64,000 nucleotides of DNA from JADCGM01 sp943370355 (GTDB lineage Bacteria; Pseudomonadota; Alphaproteobacteria; Sphingomonadales; Sphingomonadaceae), in assembly GCA_943370355.1 (NCBI GenBank), contig CALRQP020000016.1, positions 14,161 to 78,160 on the forward strand, written 5' to 3'. A program made the position numbers and the translations under genes. The notes under the pieces were generated by a model, which was not told the origin of the DNA, did no database searches, and saw only the letters and a list, made by a program, of their open reading frames with translations. Below, piece after piece: positions 34,052 to 42,483 of this stretch. Within the stretch, counting starts at the first letter, position 1; each line of letters opens with the position of its first letter.

Positions 34052-35974
34052 TCAGCTGCCCGGGTGGAAGTGCTCGTAGATCGTCCGCGCCATGAGTTTC
34101 GAGATTCCCGGCGCCTTTTCCAGCGCCTCCAGCCCCGCGCCCTTCACGGCCTTGCCCGTGCCGAAATGCATGAGCAGCGCGCGCTTCCGCGCCGGGCCGA
34201 TGCCCGGCACATCGTCGAGCGGCGAGGTCACCATCGATTTCGCGCGCTTGGCCCGATGCCCGCCGATCGCGAAACGGTGTGCCTCGTCGCGCAGCCGCTG
34301 CAGGTAGAACAGCAGCGGCGAATTGGGCGGCAGCGTCAGTTCCCGCCCGTTCGGCAGATGGAAGGTCTCGCGCCCGGCATTGCGGTCTGGTCCCTTGGCG
34401 ACACCGACCACGCAGACCTGATGCACCCCAAGCTCGCCAAGCGCGTCCATGACCTGGCTCAGCTGCCCCTTGCCGCCGTCGATGAGCAGCAAATCGGGCC
34501 ACTCGCCGCCGGTACGATCGGGATCCTCTTTCTCCAGCCGTGCGAATCGCCGCGTCAGCATCGCCTTCATCATCGCGAAATCGTCGCCGGGCGTGATCGA
34601 CTCGTCCTTCATATTGAACTTGCGATAGGCCGATTTGCGGAAGCCCTCCGGCCCCGCGACGATCATCGCGCCGAGCGCATTCGTGCCCATGATGTGCGAA
34701 TTGTCATAGACTTCGATGCGCTGCGGCGGGCTGGCGAGGTCGAACAGCTCGGCCACTTCGCGCAGCAGCCGCGTCTGTGTAGCACCCTCGGCGAGCCGCC
34801 GGTCGAGCGCTTCGACGGCGTTGCGCCGCGCCTGATCGACCATGCGCTTCGCCGATCCGCGTTGCGGCACCCGGATCGTGACGCGCCGCCCGGCGCGCTC
34901 CGACAGCGCTTCCGCGAGCAGGTCCGCCTCGGCGAGCGGCCGGTCGAGCAGCAGTTCGCGCGGCGGCGGCACATCGTCGTAGAATTGCGGCAGGAAGGAC
35001 AGCAGCACCTCGTCCTCCTCCATCTCGGCGGTATGCGACGGGAAGAAGGCGCGATGCCCCCAATTCTGCCCGCCGCGCACGAAAAACGCCTGGATGCACA
35101 TCTGCCCGCTGTTCGACGCGAGCGCGATGACATCGGCATCGGCAGCATCACCCGCCGAGATCGCCTGCTGGCCCTGAATGTATGTGAGCGCGCGCAGCCG
35201 GTCGCGGACGAGCGCGGCGCGCTCGAAATCCAGCGCCTTCGCGGCCTCCTCCATGGCGGCCCCGAGCTTGCGCTGTACCTCCTGCGATTTGCCGCCGAGG
35301 AAGCCCTTCGCGTCGGCGACCAGTTCGGCATAGCCAGCGGCATCGATTCGCCCGACGCAGGGCGCGCTGCAGCGCCGGATCTGGTGCAGCAGGCAGGGGC
35401 GCGAGCGATTCGCGAAGAAACTGTCAGTGCAGCTCCGCAGCAGGAACACCTTCTGCAGCGCATTGAGCGTCGTGTTCACCGCACCCGCGCTCGCGAACGG
35501 GCCATAGAACACGCCCTTGCCGGTCCGTGCGCCGCGATGTTTCGAGATGCGCGGAAAATCATGATCCTCGCGCAGGAAGATGAACGGGAAGCTCTTGTCG
35601 TCGCGCAGCAGAACGTTGAAGGCTGGCCGGAACCGCTTGATGAGCTGCGCCTCGAGTAGCAGAGCCTCGGCCTCGGTCGCCGTCGTCACGATCGTCATCG
35701 ACCGGGTCAGCGACACCATGCGCTGCAGCCGGCGGGGCAGGCGGGCAACCTGCACATAGTTGGTGACACGCGCCTTCAGGCCCTTGGCCTTGCCGACGTA
35801 GAGCACTTCGCCCGCGGCATCGAGCATGCGGTACACACCCGGCCGCGACGGCAGGGTTTTCAGCACGTTGCGAATGGCAGCTGTACCGATTTCTAAATCC
35901 GGCGCGTCGCGCCCGCGCACCGCATAGGCCGATTGCTCTTCGGAAAACCGGTCGGAGAGAGGGGGTTCGGCCAT
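34052..35974 (-). CDS. uvrC: Excinuclease ABC subunit C
   Basis: A 640-residue UvrC: GIY-YIG nuclease (SRPGVYRMLDAAGEVLYVGKAK, in parts, about 42-65), Cys-rich segment (CTDSFFANRSRPCLLHQIRRCSAPCVG, in parts), UVR motif (EEAAKALDFERAALVRDRL), RNase H-like endonuclease (IEVYDNSHIMGTNALGAM, LLIDGGKGQ) and C-terminal HhH (SPLDDVPGIGPARKRALL). It makes both incisions in nucleotide excision repair with UvrAB. Length is normal. Confidence 0.97.
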   Translation of the reverse strand: MAEPPLSDRFSEEQSAYAVRGRDAPDLEIGTAAIRNVLKTLPSRPGVYRMLDAAGEVLYVGKAKGLKARVTNYVQVARLPRRLQRMVSLTRSMTIVTTATEAEALLLEAQLIKRFRPAFNVLLRDDKSFPFIFLREDHDFPRISKHRGARTGKGVFYGPFASAGAVNTTLNALQKVFLLRSCTDSFFANRSRPCLLHQIRRCSAPCVGRIDAAGYAELVADAKGFLGGKSQEVQRKLGAAMEEAAKALDFERAALVRDRLRALTYIQGQQAISAGDAADADVIALASNSGQMCIQAFFVRGGQNWGHRAFFPSHTAEMEEDEVLLSFLPQFYDDVPPPRELLLDRPLAEADLLAEALSERAGRRVTIRVPQRGSAKRMVDQARRNAVEALDRRLAEGATQTRLLREVAELFDLASPPQRIEVYDNSHIMGTNALGAMIVAGPEGFRKSAYRKFNMKDESITPGDDFAMMKAMLTRRFARLEKEDPDRTGGEWPDLLLIDGGKGQLSQVMDALGELGVHQVCVVGVAKGPDRNAGRETFHLPNGRELTLPPNSPLLFYLQRLRDEAHRFAIGGHRAKRAKSMVTSPLDDVPGIGPARKRALLMHFGTGKAVKGAGLEALEKAPGISKLMARTIYEHFHPGS

Positions 35975-36207
35975 GGCATTCCCATCTAGGAGTCGGACGC
36001 GACCGGCTCAAGCGACGTGCAGGGATTTATCCCCGGCACCTGTGGATAAGTCTGTGCCTTCTGCGGGGAGGAAGTGCGCCGGCAAGCGGCGCGCGCAAGC
36101 CGCGCCTTGCCTGCCGCAATTTTCGGCACCCGCCCATCCGGGCGGCTGGCGGAGCGCGATCCGGTAACGTAATGAAATGCTGAACAACACTCTCGGGGGA
36201 GACAAAC

Positions 36208-36651
36208 ATGCAGGTCGGACCGCGCGCAAAGGCGTTGATCAAATCCTATGAGCAATGCCGGCTCACCTCCTACATGCCGACGCCCAATGACGTGCCGACG
36301 ATCGGCTGGGGTTCGACGGGTCATGACATCGTTATGGGGATGACCTGGACCCAGGCGCAGTGCGACGCGCGTTTCGATTCGGACATCGCCAAATTTGCCG
36401 CCGGGGTCGAGGCGGCGCTTGGCGGCGCGCCAACACTCCCTCGCGAGTTCGGCGCGATGGTCAGCCTTGCCTACAACATCGGCACCGGCGCGTTCGCCTC
36501 CTCGACGCTGCTCAAGAAGCACAAAGCCGGCGATAAAGCCGGGGCGGCAGCAGAGTTTGGCAAGTGGAACAAGCAGGCTGGCAAGGTGCTGAACGGCCTG
36601 ACCAAACGCCGTGCGGCAGAAGCCGCGCTTTATCTCGATCCCACGGCCTGA
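36208..36651 (+). CDS. GH24 lysozyme (endolysin-like)
   Basis: A 147-residue phage-type lysozyme. The catalytic Glu15 is in IKSYEQCRLTSY, followed by PTIGWGST, which supplies the Thr of the E-x8-D-x5-T triad. A clear GGGGGAG precedes the ATG. Phage R proteins of this kind cut peptidoglycan. There is no signal or signal-anchor sequence, so export would need a holin or another route. No phage gene is adjacent: uvrC is upstream and the folM/folB pair downstream. Confidence 0.88.
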   Translation: MQVGPRAKALIKSYEQCRLTSYMPTPNDVPTIGWGSTGHDIVMGMTWTQAQCDARFDSDIAKFAAGVEAALGGAPTLPREFGAMVSLAYNIGTGAFASSTLLKKHKAGDKAGAAAEFGKWNKQAGKVLNGLTKRRAAEAALYLDPTA

Positions 36652-36690
36652 CGCTCGACGCCGCCCGGCGCGTCGTCTAGACGGCGCGCC

Positions 36691-37449
36691 ATGACACCCG
36701 AGTTCGGCAGTCCGCGCACCGCGATCGTCACGGGCGGCGCCAAGCGCATCGGCGCGGTGCTGGCCCGCGCCCTGGCAGCCGATGGCTGGCGCGTTCTCAT
36801 CCACTGCAACAACTCGCGCGCCGAGGCCGATGCGCTTGCGGCAGAGATCGGCGCCTCGGTCGTTCAGGCCGACCTTGCCGACCCATCGGCTGCTGCCACA
36901 ATCATGGCTGCCGTACCGGACGACGCGCCAGCCGGCCTGCTCGTAAACAATGCGTCGCTGTTCGAATATGACACGCTCACCGACTTCAGCATCGAGCGGT
37001 GGGACCGGCAGCATGCGGTCAATCTCCGCGCGCCGGCCCTGCTGACCCAGGCTTTCGCCGCAGCGCTGCCCGCGGCGGCCAACGGTCTTGTCGTAAACAT
37101 GCTCGACGCCAAGCTCTCCAGCCTCAATCCCGACTATTTCAGCTACACGGTGAGCAAGGCGGGGCTCATGGCAGTAACCGAGCTTGCGGCACGCGCCCTT
37201 TCGCCTTGCATCCGGGTCAATGGCATCGCACCGGCAGTGACGATGGTCAGCGGCCCGCAGAGCCGCGAGAATTTCGACGCGGCGCACCGCCATAATCCGC
37301 TTGGGCGCGGTGTCACCGCCGACGATATTGTCGCGACCTTGCGTTACATCATCGCGACGCCGACCCTCGATGCGCAGGTCGTGACACTCGATTCCGGGCA
37401 GCGCCTGTTCGGCATGCCGCGTGACGTAGCTTTCATGGTGGACCAATGA
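36691..37449 (+). CDS. Short-chain dehydrogenase, FolM/pteridine-reductase-like
   Basis: A 252-residue SDR. The cofactor motif TGGAKRIG (14-21) is the TGGxxRIG variant of pteridine reductases; NNAS, the catalytic YTVSK and a C-terminal DSGQRLF follow. FolM-type enzymes reduce dihydromonapterin or dihydrofolate. The downstream folB-like gene overlaps by ATGA, which supports a role in folate or pterin metabolism. Confidence 0.85.
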   Translation: MTPEFGSPRTAIVTGGAKRIGAVLARALAADGWRVLIHCNNSRAEADALAAEIGASVVQADLADPSAAATIMAAVPDDAPAGLLVNNASLFEYDTLTDFSIERWDRQHAVNLRAPALLTQAFAAALPAAANGLVVNMLDAKLSSLNPDYFSYTVSKAGLMAVTELAARALSPCIRVNGIAPAVTMVSGPQSRENFDAAHRHNPLGRGVTADDIVATLRYIIATPTLDAQVVTLDSGQRLFGMPRDVAFMVDQ

Positions 37450-37844
37450 ACTTGTCAGATTTGCAGGGACTGGTGCCCGACACGCTCGCGCCGCGCTTCC
37501 GCAAAATTTTCCTCGAAGATTATGATCTCGACGTTGATATCGGCTTTCATGATTTCGAGATCGGAACGCCGCAGCGACTGCGCGTCAATGTCGAGGTCTG
37601 GCTCGACGAATCGGCTTTTCCAACATGCGATAAGGTCGATGCAGCGTGGAATTATGACTATCTGCGCACGTCGATCGGCGAGGTCGCGCGCGCGCGCCGT
37701 TACAACCTGCAGGAGACCTTCTGCCGCACGGTTTATGACCTGGTCGCGGCGCGCAAGGGCGTGACGGCGCTGAGGGTGTCGACGCGCAAGCCTGACATCT
37801 ATCCGGACTGCAAGGCCGTCGGCGTGTCGCTCAGTTCGTTCTGA
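37446..37844 (+). CDS. folB: Dihydroneopterin aldolase-like protein
   Basis: A 132-residue member of the FolB family: VDIGFHDFEIGTPQRLRVNVEVW is the characteristic first hairpin (given in full length 20 or less in parts), with NYDYLRTSIGEVA and ALRVSTRKPD further on. It would cleave dihydroneopterin to 6-hydroxymethyl-dihydropterin. The usual KP(D/A) near the end is RKPD here. Coupled by ATGA to the FolM-like gene. Its 3' end overlaps the convergent secreted protein gene by 14 bp. Confidence 0.88.
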   Translation: MNLSDLQGLVPDTLAPRFRKIFLEDYDLDVDIGFHDFEIGTPQRLRVNVEVWLDESAFPTCDKVDAAWNYDYLRTSIGEVARARRYNLQETFCRTVYDLVAARKGVTALRVSTRKPDIYPDCKAVGVSLSSF

Positions 37845-38679
37845 GCGTCCGGCCGCATTTGCCAAGCGAGTCCACGACGAATCGATAATCCTCCGCGGTT
37901 GCGGCTTGCGATGCGGCATCCGGCCCACCCGCGACGCCGGCCGGCAGCGCTGAGGGCAGGGTGCAGGCGAGCCGGTACCAGAGCAAGGTCTGCGGCGGGA
38001 TCGGCTTTGCCGCCTCGTCGATGACGTCGCCGGTCGCCAGCGAATAGCTTTTCGGCTGGCCCGGCCGCGACAGCACGACGAGCGACACCGGGCGCTGCGT
38101 TGCCGTTGCAAGGAAAATTTGCGTCTCGGCTTCGCCCGGAATGCTGCCGGGCACATGGAAGGCATTGGCGATGCCGGTGACGCGGAACGTCCGCAGCTCG
38201 GGATCGCGCGCTTCGGTCAGGATCCGCCGCACGGTCGCCTCGGCGCTCGCCGTCGCGGCGATCTGGCTGTTCGGTCCGGTCAATAGTATCTGGTCCTCCC
38301 GCCCCGAAACGGGTCGCGCGAACAGCAACACAGCCGCGCCTTTGAGTTTTGGCGGCTTCCCCTTGGCGTCGGCTTTGGTCTCCCAAAGATATTTCACGAC
38401 AGGCGCGACCGCGCTCGGGGCTGCGATCGCCGCCTGCACGCTCGCCTCGACCAGGACACGTACGCGACCGGGCGAAACGTCCGGCGCATCTTTGGCGCTC
38501 AGCCGGTCCGCCTTGGTGACGGTGCCCCGCAGGATCGCAGGTGCGCCGAGTGTCAGATCAGCGAGATCGCTATAACCCTCGACAGAGAACGCTTGCGGCG
38601 GCGCTTCGCGCGCTCCAGCCGGTCCCAGAGCAAGCGCGGCGAGGGGCAGGAGCGCCAGTTTCGCTGCAAATTTCATCAT
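37831..38679 (-). CDS. Secreted protein of unknown function
   Basis: A 282-residue protein (281 if the second of two adjacent ATGs is used). Signal peptide 1-23 (MKFAAKLALLPLAALALG...AGA). The mature part has a hydrophilic middle with beta-strand-like patches (AAVLLFARPVSGREDQILL, TFRVTGIANAFHVPG) and two cysteines late in the chain (ACTLP, GKCG) that could form a disulfide. No domain recognised. GGAGAG stands before the ATG. The gene overlaps the convergent folB by 14 bp. Confidence 0.75.
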   Translation of the reverse strand: MMKFAAKLALLPLAALALGPAGAREAPPQAFSVEGYSDLADLTLGAPAILRGTVTKADRLSAKDAPDVSPGRVRVLVEASVQAAIAAPSAVAPVVKYLWETKADAKGKPPKLKGAAVLLFARPVSGREDQILLTGPNSQIAATASAEATVRRILTEARDPELRTFRVTGIANAFHVPGSIPGEAETQIFLATATQRPVSLVVLSRPGQPKSYSLATGDVIDEAAKPIPPQTLLWYRLACTLPSALPAGVAGGPDAASQAATAEDYRFVVDSLGKCGRTLRTN

Positions 38680-39010
38680 GGCTCTCTCCAGGCCGCCGGG
38701 GGGCGCGCGCATTTTCCGGGCTTCCCTGTCACGCAACCGAAACGCGCACGAGGGATTTAGCTAAGCAACGTGGGCAACGAAAGCGGGTTGCGAGCGCAAG
38801 GGCGCTTGGTTAGTAGTTGCGCAAGGGATGGGTTAACGAGATCGCCTGTTCCTGTTCGTTTCGTCGCATGCCGCTCCGACGCAGCTTTGTTGCGTAGCAG
38901 TTTTCGGCGGTTCCCGTCCCGGCCTATGAGGGTAGTCCGGACAAAAGGCGGAGCTGTTGAAGGCCGGATCGGCGACCCGGGGTTTTTAGGAGGGAGTTTC
39001 GCGCAGCACT
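38680..39010. other. Intergenic region before the tonB operon
   Basis: 331 bp between the secreted protein gene and tonB. No gene is seen. An AGGAGGGAG at 38988-38996 is 14 bases before the tonB ATG, a long spacing; a second ATG at 39035 is possible but has no ribosome site of its own. I could not find a convincing promoter or a Fur box by eye. Confidence 0.35.
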
Positions 39011-39658
39011 ATGGCATTCGCGGACCAACCAGCAATGAGCAACCAGCGGATGGTGGGACTGGGCATCGTTGCCCTGCTCCACGTCTTTTTGGGATATGCT
39101 TTCGTGACCGGACTTGCCCTGAAGGCAGTCAAGGTCATCGTCGCGCCGATCGAGGCGGTCGAGATCAAGGACGAGAAGAAGCCGGACGAGCCACCGCCGC
39201 CGCCGCCGAAGCTCGACGACATCCCGCCGTTCGTGCCGCCGCCGATGGTTTCGGTCGAAACCGTCGCACCGCCGCCGCCGATGGTCGTGCAGGCCGTGCG
39301 CCCGCCGCCGCCGATCATTACACCAACCGCACCGCCGAACCCGCCGCCGGCTGGTCCCACCACCCCTGCAACGCCGAAGGGCAAGCTGGGTGCAACGATC
39401 ACCACCGACGACTATCCCGAAGCGTCGATCCGCGCCGAGGAAGAAGGCGTAACCAAGGTTCAGTACGAGGTCGGTGTTGATGGCCGCGTTGTGGCCGGCA
39501 GCTGCCAGATCACGTCGTCGAGCGGTCATGACCGCCTCGACAAGCGGACCTGCGAACTCGTCGAGCGGCGCTTCCGGTTCAATCCGGCGCTCATGAACGG
39601 CACACCCGTCAAGGCTGGTCGTGCTCAGGCTGTTCGCTGGCAGATTCCGAAGAACTGA
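39011..39658 (+). CDS. tonB: TonB energy-transducing protein
   Basis: A 215-residue TonB. One N-terminal membrane helix (about 14-36), a Pro/Lys-rich periplasmic stretch with PPPPPP and repeated PPP motifs (60-125), and the TonB C-terminal domain (YPEASIRAEEEGVTKVQYEVGVDGRV, in parts, then RRFRFNPALMNGTPV). It couples the proton-motive force from ExbBD to outer-membrane receptors. It heads tonB-exbB-exbD-exbD. Confidence 0.92.
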   Translation: MAFADQPAMSNQRMVGLGIVALLHVFLGYAFVTGLALKAVKVIVAPIEAVEIKDEKKPDEPPPPPPKLDDIPPFVPPPMVSVETVAPPPPMVVQAVRPPPPIITPTAPPNPPPAGPTTPATPKGKLGATITTDDYPEASIRAEEEGVTKVQYEVGVDGRVVAGSCQITSSSGHDRLDKRTCELVERRFRFNPALMNGTPVKAGRAQAVRWQIPKN

Positions 39659-39706
39659 TTTTTCCGACCAACTCAATTCGAACCGATCGCAGAGGGACAA
39701 TAACCC

Positions 39707-40390
39707 ATGGAAACCGTAGCAACCGAGAACCCATATGGCCTGGTGGCCGCACTGCAGCAGGGCGGTATCATCGCCCAGAGCGTGTTCGGCATCCTCGTCT
39801 TCATGTCGCTGGTGAGCTGGTACATCATCTTCACCAAATATTGGGATCAGCGCAAAGTCCTCAACGAAGCCAAGGACATCGACAAGAAGTTCTGGACTGC
39901 ACCGAGCCTGCGCGACGGCGCGGCGAAGCTGCCCAAGGACTCGGCGTTCCGCCAGCTGGCCGAAGACGGCCTGCGCGCCGCCGATCACCACGAAGGTAAG
40001 CTCACCGACAAGATCGATGAGAATGAGTGGGTGACGATGTCGCTGCAGCGCTCGAACCAGACGATCACGTCGAAGCTCCAGTCGGGCCTCGCCTTCCTCG
40101 CCTCGGTCGGTTCGACTTCGCCGTTCATCGGTCTGTTCGGCACCGTCGTCGGCATCTATCGCGCGCTGATCAACATCGGCATCGCGGGTCAGGCCTCGAT
40201 CGACAAGGTCGCCGGTCCGGTCGGTGAAGCGCTGATCATGACCGCGCTCGGTCTCGCCGTCGCCGTTCCCGCGGTGCTTGGCTACAACTGGCTGATCCGT
40301 CGCAACAAGGACATCACCGAGAAGCTCAACCATTTCGCGTCCGATCTTCACGGCTTCATGATGTCGGGCAGCAAGGTCGCGACCAAGTAA
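39707..40390 (+). CDS. exbB: ExbB/TolQ-family proton channel subunit
   Basis: A 227-residue MotA/TolQ/ExbB protein. Membrane helices are near 20-42, 135-160 and 175-200; the conserved helix LASVGSTSPFIGLFGTVVGIYRAL carries the family Gly/Pro/Thr residues. Forms the ExbB5-ExbD2 motor that powers TonB. It begins 48 bp after tonB. Confidence 0.94.
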   Translation: METVATENPYGLVAALQQGGIIAQSVFGILVFMSLVSWYIIFTKYWDQRKVLNEAKDIDKKFWTAPSLRDGAAKLPKDSAFRQLAEDGLRAADHHEGKLTDKIDENEWVTMSLQRSNQTITSKLQSGLAFLASVGSTSPFIGLFGTVVGIYRALINIGIAGQASIDKVAGPVGEALIMTALGLAVAVPAVLGYNWLIRRNKDITEKLNHFASDLHGFMMSGSKVATK

Positions 40391-40452
40391 TCGAGGCATG
40401 CCGGGCGGGGCGCAGGCCCTGCCCGGTGTCCCGAAGGAAAGGACCTTAACCC

Positions 40453-40923
40453 ATGGCCATGAGTACCGGGCCGGCAGAGGGCGGCGATGAAGCCCCGATG
40501 TCCGACATCAATACGACGCCGCTCGTCGACGTCATGCTGGTGTTGCTGATCATCTTCCTCATCACTGTTCCCGTCGTCGTCCAGACCGTGACGCTGAAAC
40601 TTCCGACCGTCCGCAATCAGGTGACGGTCACCAAGCCCGAGAATGTGCTGATCTCGATCGACCGCAACTGCGATGTCTATTGGGGCCTGCAGAAGTTCGG
40701 CTCGACGCAGGAAATCCTCGACAAGGCCGTCAGCCATCTGACGTCCGAAATCGATCGCCTGAAGGCGGCCGGCAAGCCGATCGAACTTCCGGAAGTCCAT
40801 ATTCGCGGCGACGCGAACATGGAATATCGTTGCGCTGGCAAGGTGATCTTCCTGATGCAGCGCGCCGGCTACCAGAAGATCGGTTTCATCTCCGAACCGC
40901 CCCCGGGCGGCGTGACGCGCTAG
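40453..40923 (+). CDS. exbD: ExbD/TolR-family protein, copy 1
   Basis: A 156-residue ExbD with one N-terminal helix. The motif DINTTPLVDVMLVLLIIFLIT contains the proton-carrying Asp of the helix (PLVDVML). The periplasmic C-terminal domain follows. The CDS begins with a short acidic leader (TGPAEGGDEAPMS). Located between exbB and a second exbD. Confidence 0.93.
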   Translation: MAMSTGPAEGGDEAPMSDINTTPLVDVMLVLLIIFLITVPVVVQTVTLKLPTVRNQVTVTKPENVLISIDRNCDVYWGLQKFGSTQEILDKAVSHLTSEIDRLKAAGKPIELPEVHIRGDANMEYRCAGKVIFLMQRAGYQKIGFISEPPPGGVTR

Positions 40924-40935
40924 GAGTAGTTTAAC

Positions 40936-41358
40936 ATGGCAATGGCAGCAGCATCGGCCGAAGGCGAGCCGATGATGGATATCAACACCACGCCGCTGAT
41001 CGACGTGATGCTGGTGTTGCTCATCATGTTCATCATCACCATTCCGATCCAGACGCATGCCGTGAAGCTCGACCTGCCGATCAACGACCCGAACGCCAAG
41101 CCTCCCGAGGTGATGCCGACGGTCAACCTGCTCGAGGTCGACTTTCTGAACGACATCTACTGGAACAAGCAGAAGGTCACGATGCCGACGCTGAAATATT
41201 ATCTGCGTACGTCGGCAGCGATCGTCCCGGAGCCCGAGCTTCACCTGAAGCCCGATGCGCTGGCACGTTACGAAACCGTCGATCAGGTCATGGCCGCCGC
41301 CCAGCAGGCCGGCGTCACCAAGATGGGCTTCGTCGGCAACGAGGCCTACGCGCAATAA
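40936..41358 (+). CDS. exbD: ExbD/TolR-family protein, copy 2
   Basis: A 140-residue second ExbD with the same motif (DINTTPLIDVMLVLLIMFIIT) and a different periplasmic domain (IQTHAVKLDLPINDPNAKPP). Its ribosome site AGGAGT overlaps the first exbD stop region, so the copies are coupled. Two ExbDs in one operon, often with different partners, occur in other alphaproteobacteria and xanthomonads. A hairpin terminator follows. Confidence 0.93.
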   Translation: MAMAAASAEGEPMMDINTTPLIDVMLVLLIMFIITIPIQTHAVKLDLPINDPNAKPPEVMPTVNLLEVDFLNDIYWNKQKVTMPTLKYYLRTSAAIVPEPELHLKPDALARYETVDQVMAAAQQAGVTKMGFVGNEAYAQ

Positions 41359-41381
41359 GATTCGCGAAAGCGGGCAAAGAG

Positions 41382-41408
41382 GGGCGGGCCGCAAGGTCCG
41401 CCCTTTTT
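41382..41408 (+). terminator. Terminator of the tonB-exbBDD operon
   Basis: A nine-bp stem, GGGCGGGCC (41382-41390) with GGTCCGCCC (41395-41403), one G-T pair, GCAA loop and a TTTTT run. It lies 24 bp after the second exbD stop. Confidence 0.85.
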
Positions 41409-41431
41409 CGTGGAATGCCCACCCCCGCCCG

Positions 41432-41580
41432 CTCAGGCGACGCCTGAGTCGCCTCCCCCTTCTAGGGGGAGGAGGGGGCGCGGCCAGCCGCCGCCACGTT
41501 CAGGCAAAAGAGAAGACACCATCCGTCCTCCGCCCCCTGCAAGGGGGAGGCGAGTCGGCGGCAGCCGACCGGGAGGGGGC
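41432..41580. repeat. REP-like palindromic cluster
   Basis: Between the convergent exbD and metallopeptidase genes. Left unit: CTCAGGC-GAC-GCCTGAG (41432-41448) joined to CCTCCCCCT-TCT-AGGGGGAGG (41452-41472). Right unit, inverted: CCCCCT..AAGGGGG with GGCGAGTCGGCGGC at about 41533-41560. The order GAGTCGCCTCCCCCT is shared with the repeat at 53144-53185. Confidence 0.75.
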
Positions 41581-41584
41581 TGCA

Positions 41585-42469
41585 CTAACTGGAAAACGTA
41601 TCGCAAGCTGCCGGATCGCCGCTGTCGAACCCGGTCCGGAACCATTTCACCCGCTGCGCCGACGTGCCATGCGTGAAGCTGTCGGGCACCACGCGGCCCT
41701 GCGTCTGGCGCTGCAGCGTGTCGTCGCCGATTGCCTTCGCTGCGCCGATCGCTTCTTCGACATCGCCGGCGTCGAGCAGCGACTTGTTCGCGCGCCCCCA
41801 GACACCCGCATAGCAATCGGCCTGCAGTTCCACGCGCACCTGCAGCGCATTGGCGCGCGCACCGGACAGGCCTTGCTGCGCGCGTTCGACCTTGTCGAGT
41901 GTGCCGGTGACATTCTGGACGTGATGGCCGACCTCATGCGCGATGACATAGGCCTGCGCGAAGTCCCCCGGCGAGCCGAACCTCCGTGCCAGTTCGTCGA
42001 AGAAGCTGGTATCGAGATAGACCTTGCGGTCGACCGGGCAATAGAAGGGCCCCGCCGCCGACTGCGCCACACCGCAACCTGATTGGCCGGTCCCGGAATA
42101 GAAAACCAACGTCGGCGCGGGGTAGCGCTGCCCCTGTGCCTGAAAGATCCGGCCCCACGTGTCCTCAGTGGTCGCGAGCACATGACTGACGAATCGGTCG
42201 GTCGCACCCTCCGCGCCGGCGGGCGGCTGGAACCCGACCTGCGCCCGCTGCGGTTCGCCGCCGCTATCCCCGCCGCCGAGCAGCGCCAGCGGGTTCACCC
42301 CGAGCAGCAGCAAGCCGATTCCGACCACGACAACCCCGCCGCAGCCCAGTCCGCGTCCCATGAACAGCAGCGGCAGCAGGCCACCTATGCCGCCGCCGCC
42401 GCCAACCCCGCCGCCCGAGCCCCGCTGATCCTCGATGTTGCTGCTTTCGCGGTAATCGTCGAGGCGCAT
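41585..42469 (-). CDS. Neutral zinc metallopeptidase, YpfJ family
   Basis: A 294-residue protein. A glycine-rich N-terminal region (17-30) and one membrane helix (44-62) anchor it. The catalytic HEVGH is at 178-182 (AYVIAHEVGHHVQN). The C-terminal region carries YAGVWGRANK and RVKWFRTGFDSGD, both typical of this family. It is a predicted membrane-bound peptidase of unknown substrate. Confidence 0.9.
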   Translation of the reverse strand: MRLDDYRESSNIEDQRGSGGGVGGGGGIGGLLPLLFMGRGLGCGGVVVVGIGLLLLGVNPLALLGGGDSGGEPQRAQVGFQPPAGAEGATDRFVSHVLATTEDTWGRIFQAQGQRYPAPTLVFYSGTGQSGCGVAQSAAGPFYCPVDRKVYLDTSFFDELARRFGSPGDFAQAYVIAHEVGHHVQNVTGTLDKVERAQQGLSGARANALQVRVELQADCYAGVWGRANKSLLDAGDVEEAIGAAKAIGDDTLQRQTQGRVVPDSFTHGTSAQRVKWFRTGFDSGDPAACDTFSS

Positions 42470-42483
42470 GGGATTTCCTTCCG

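Noticed and set aside
36208..36651. Lysozyme as part of the tail-module prophage
   Set aside because: It lies 17 kb away across many host genes and on the other strand; a link is only speculation.
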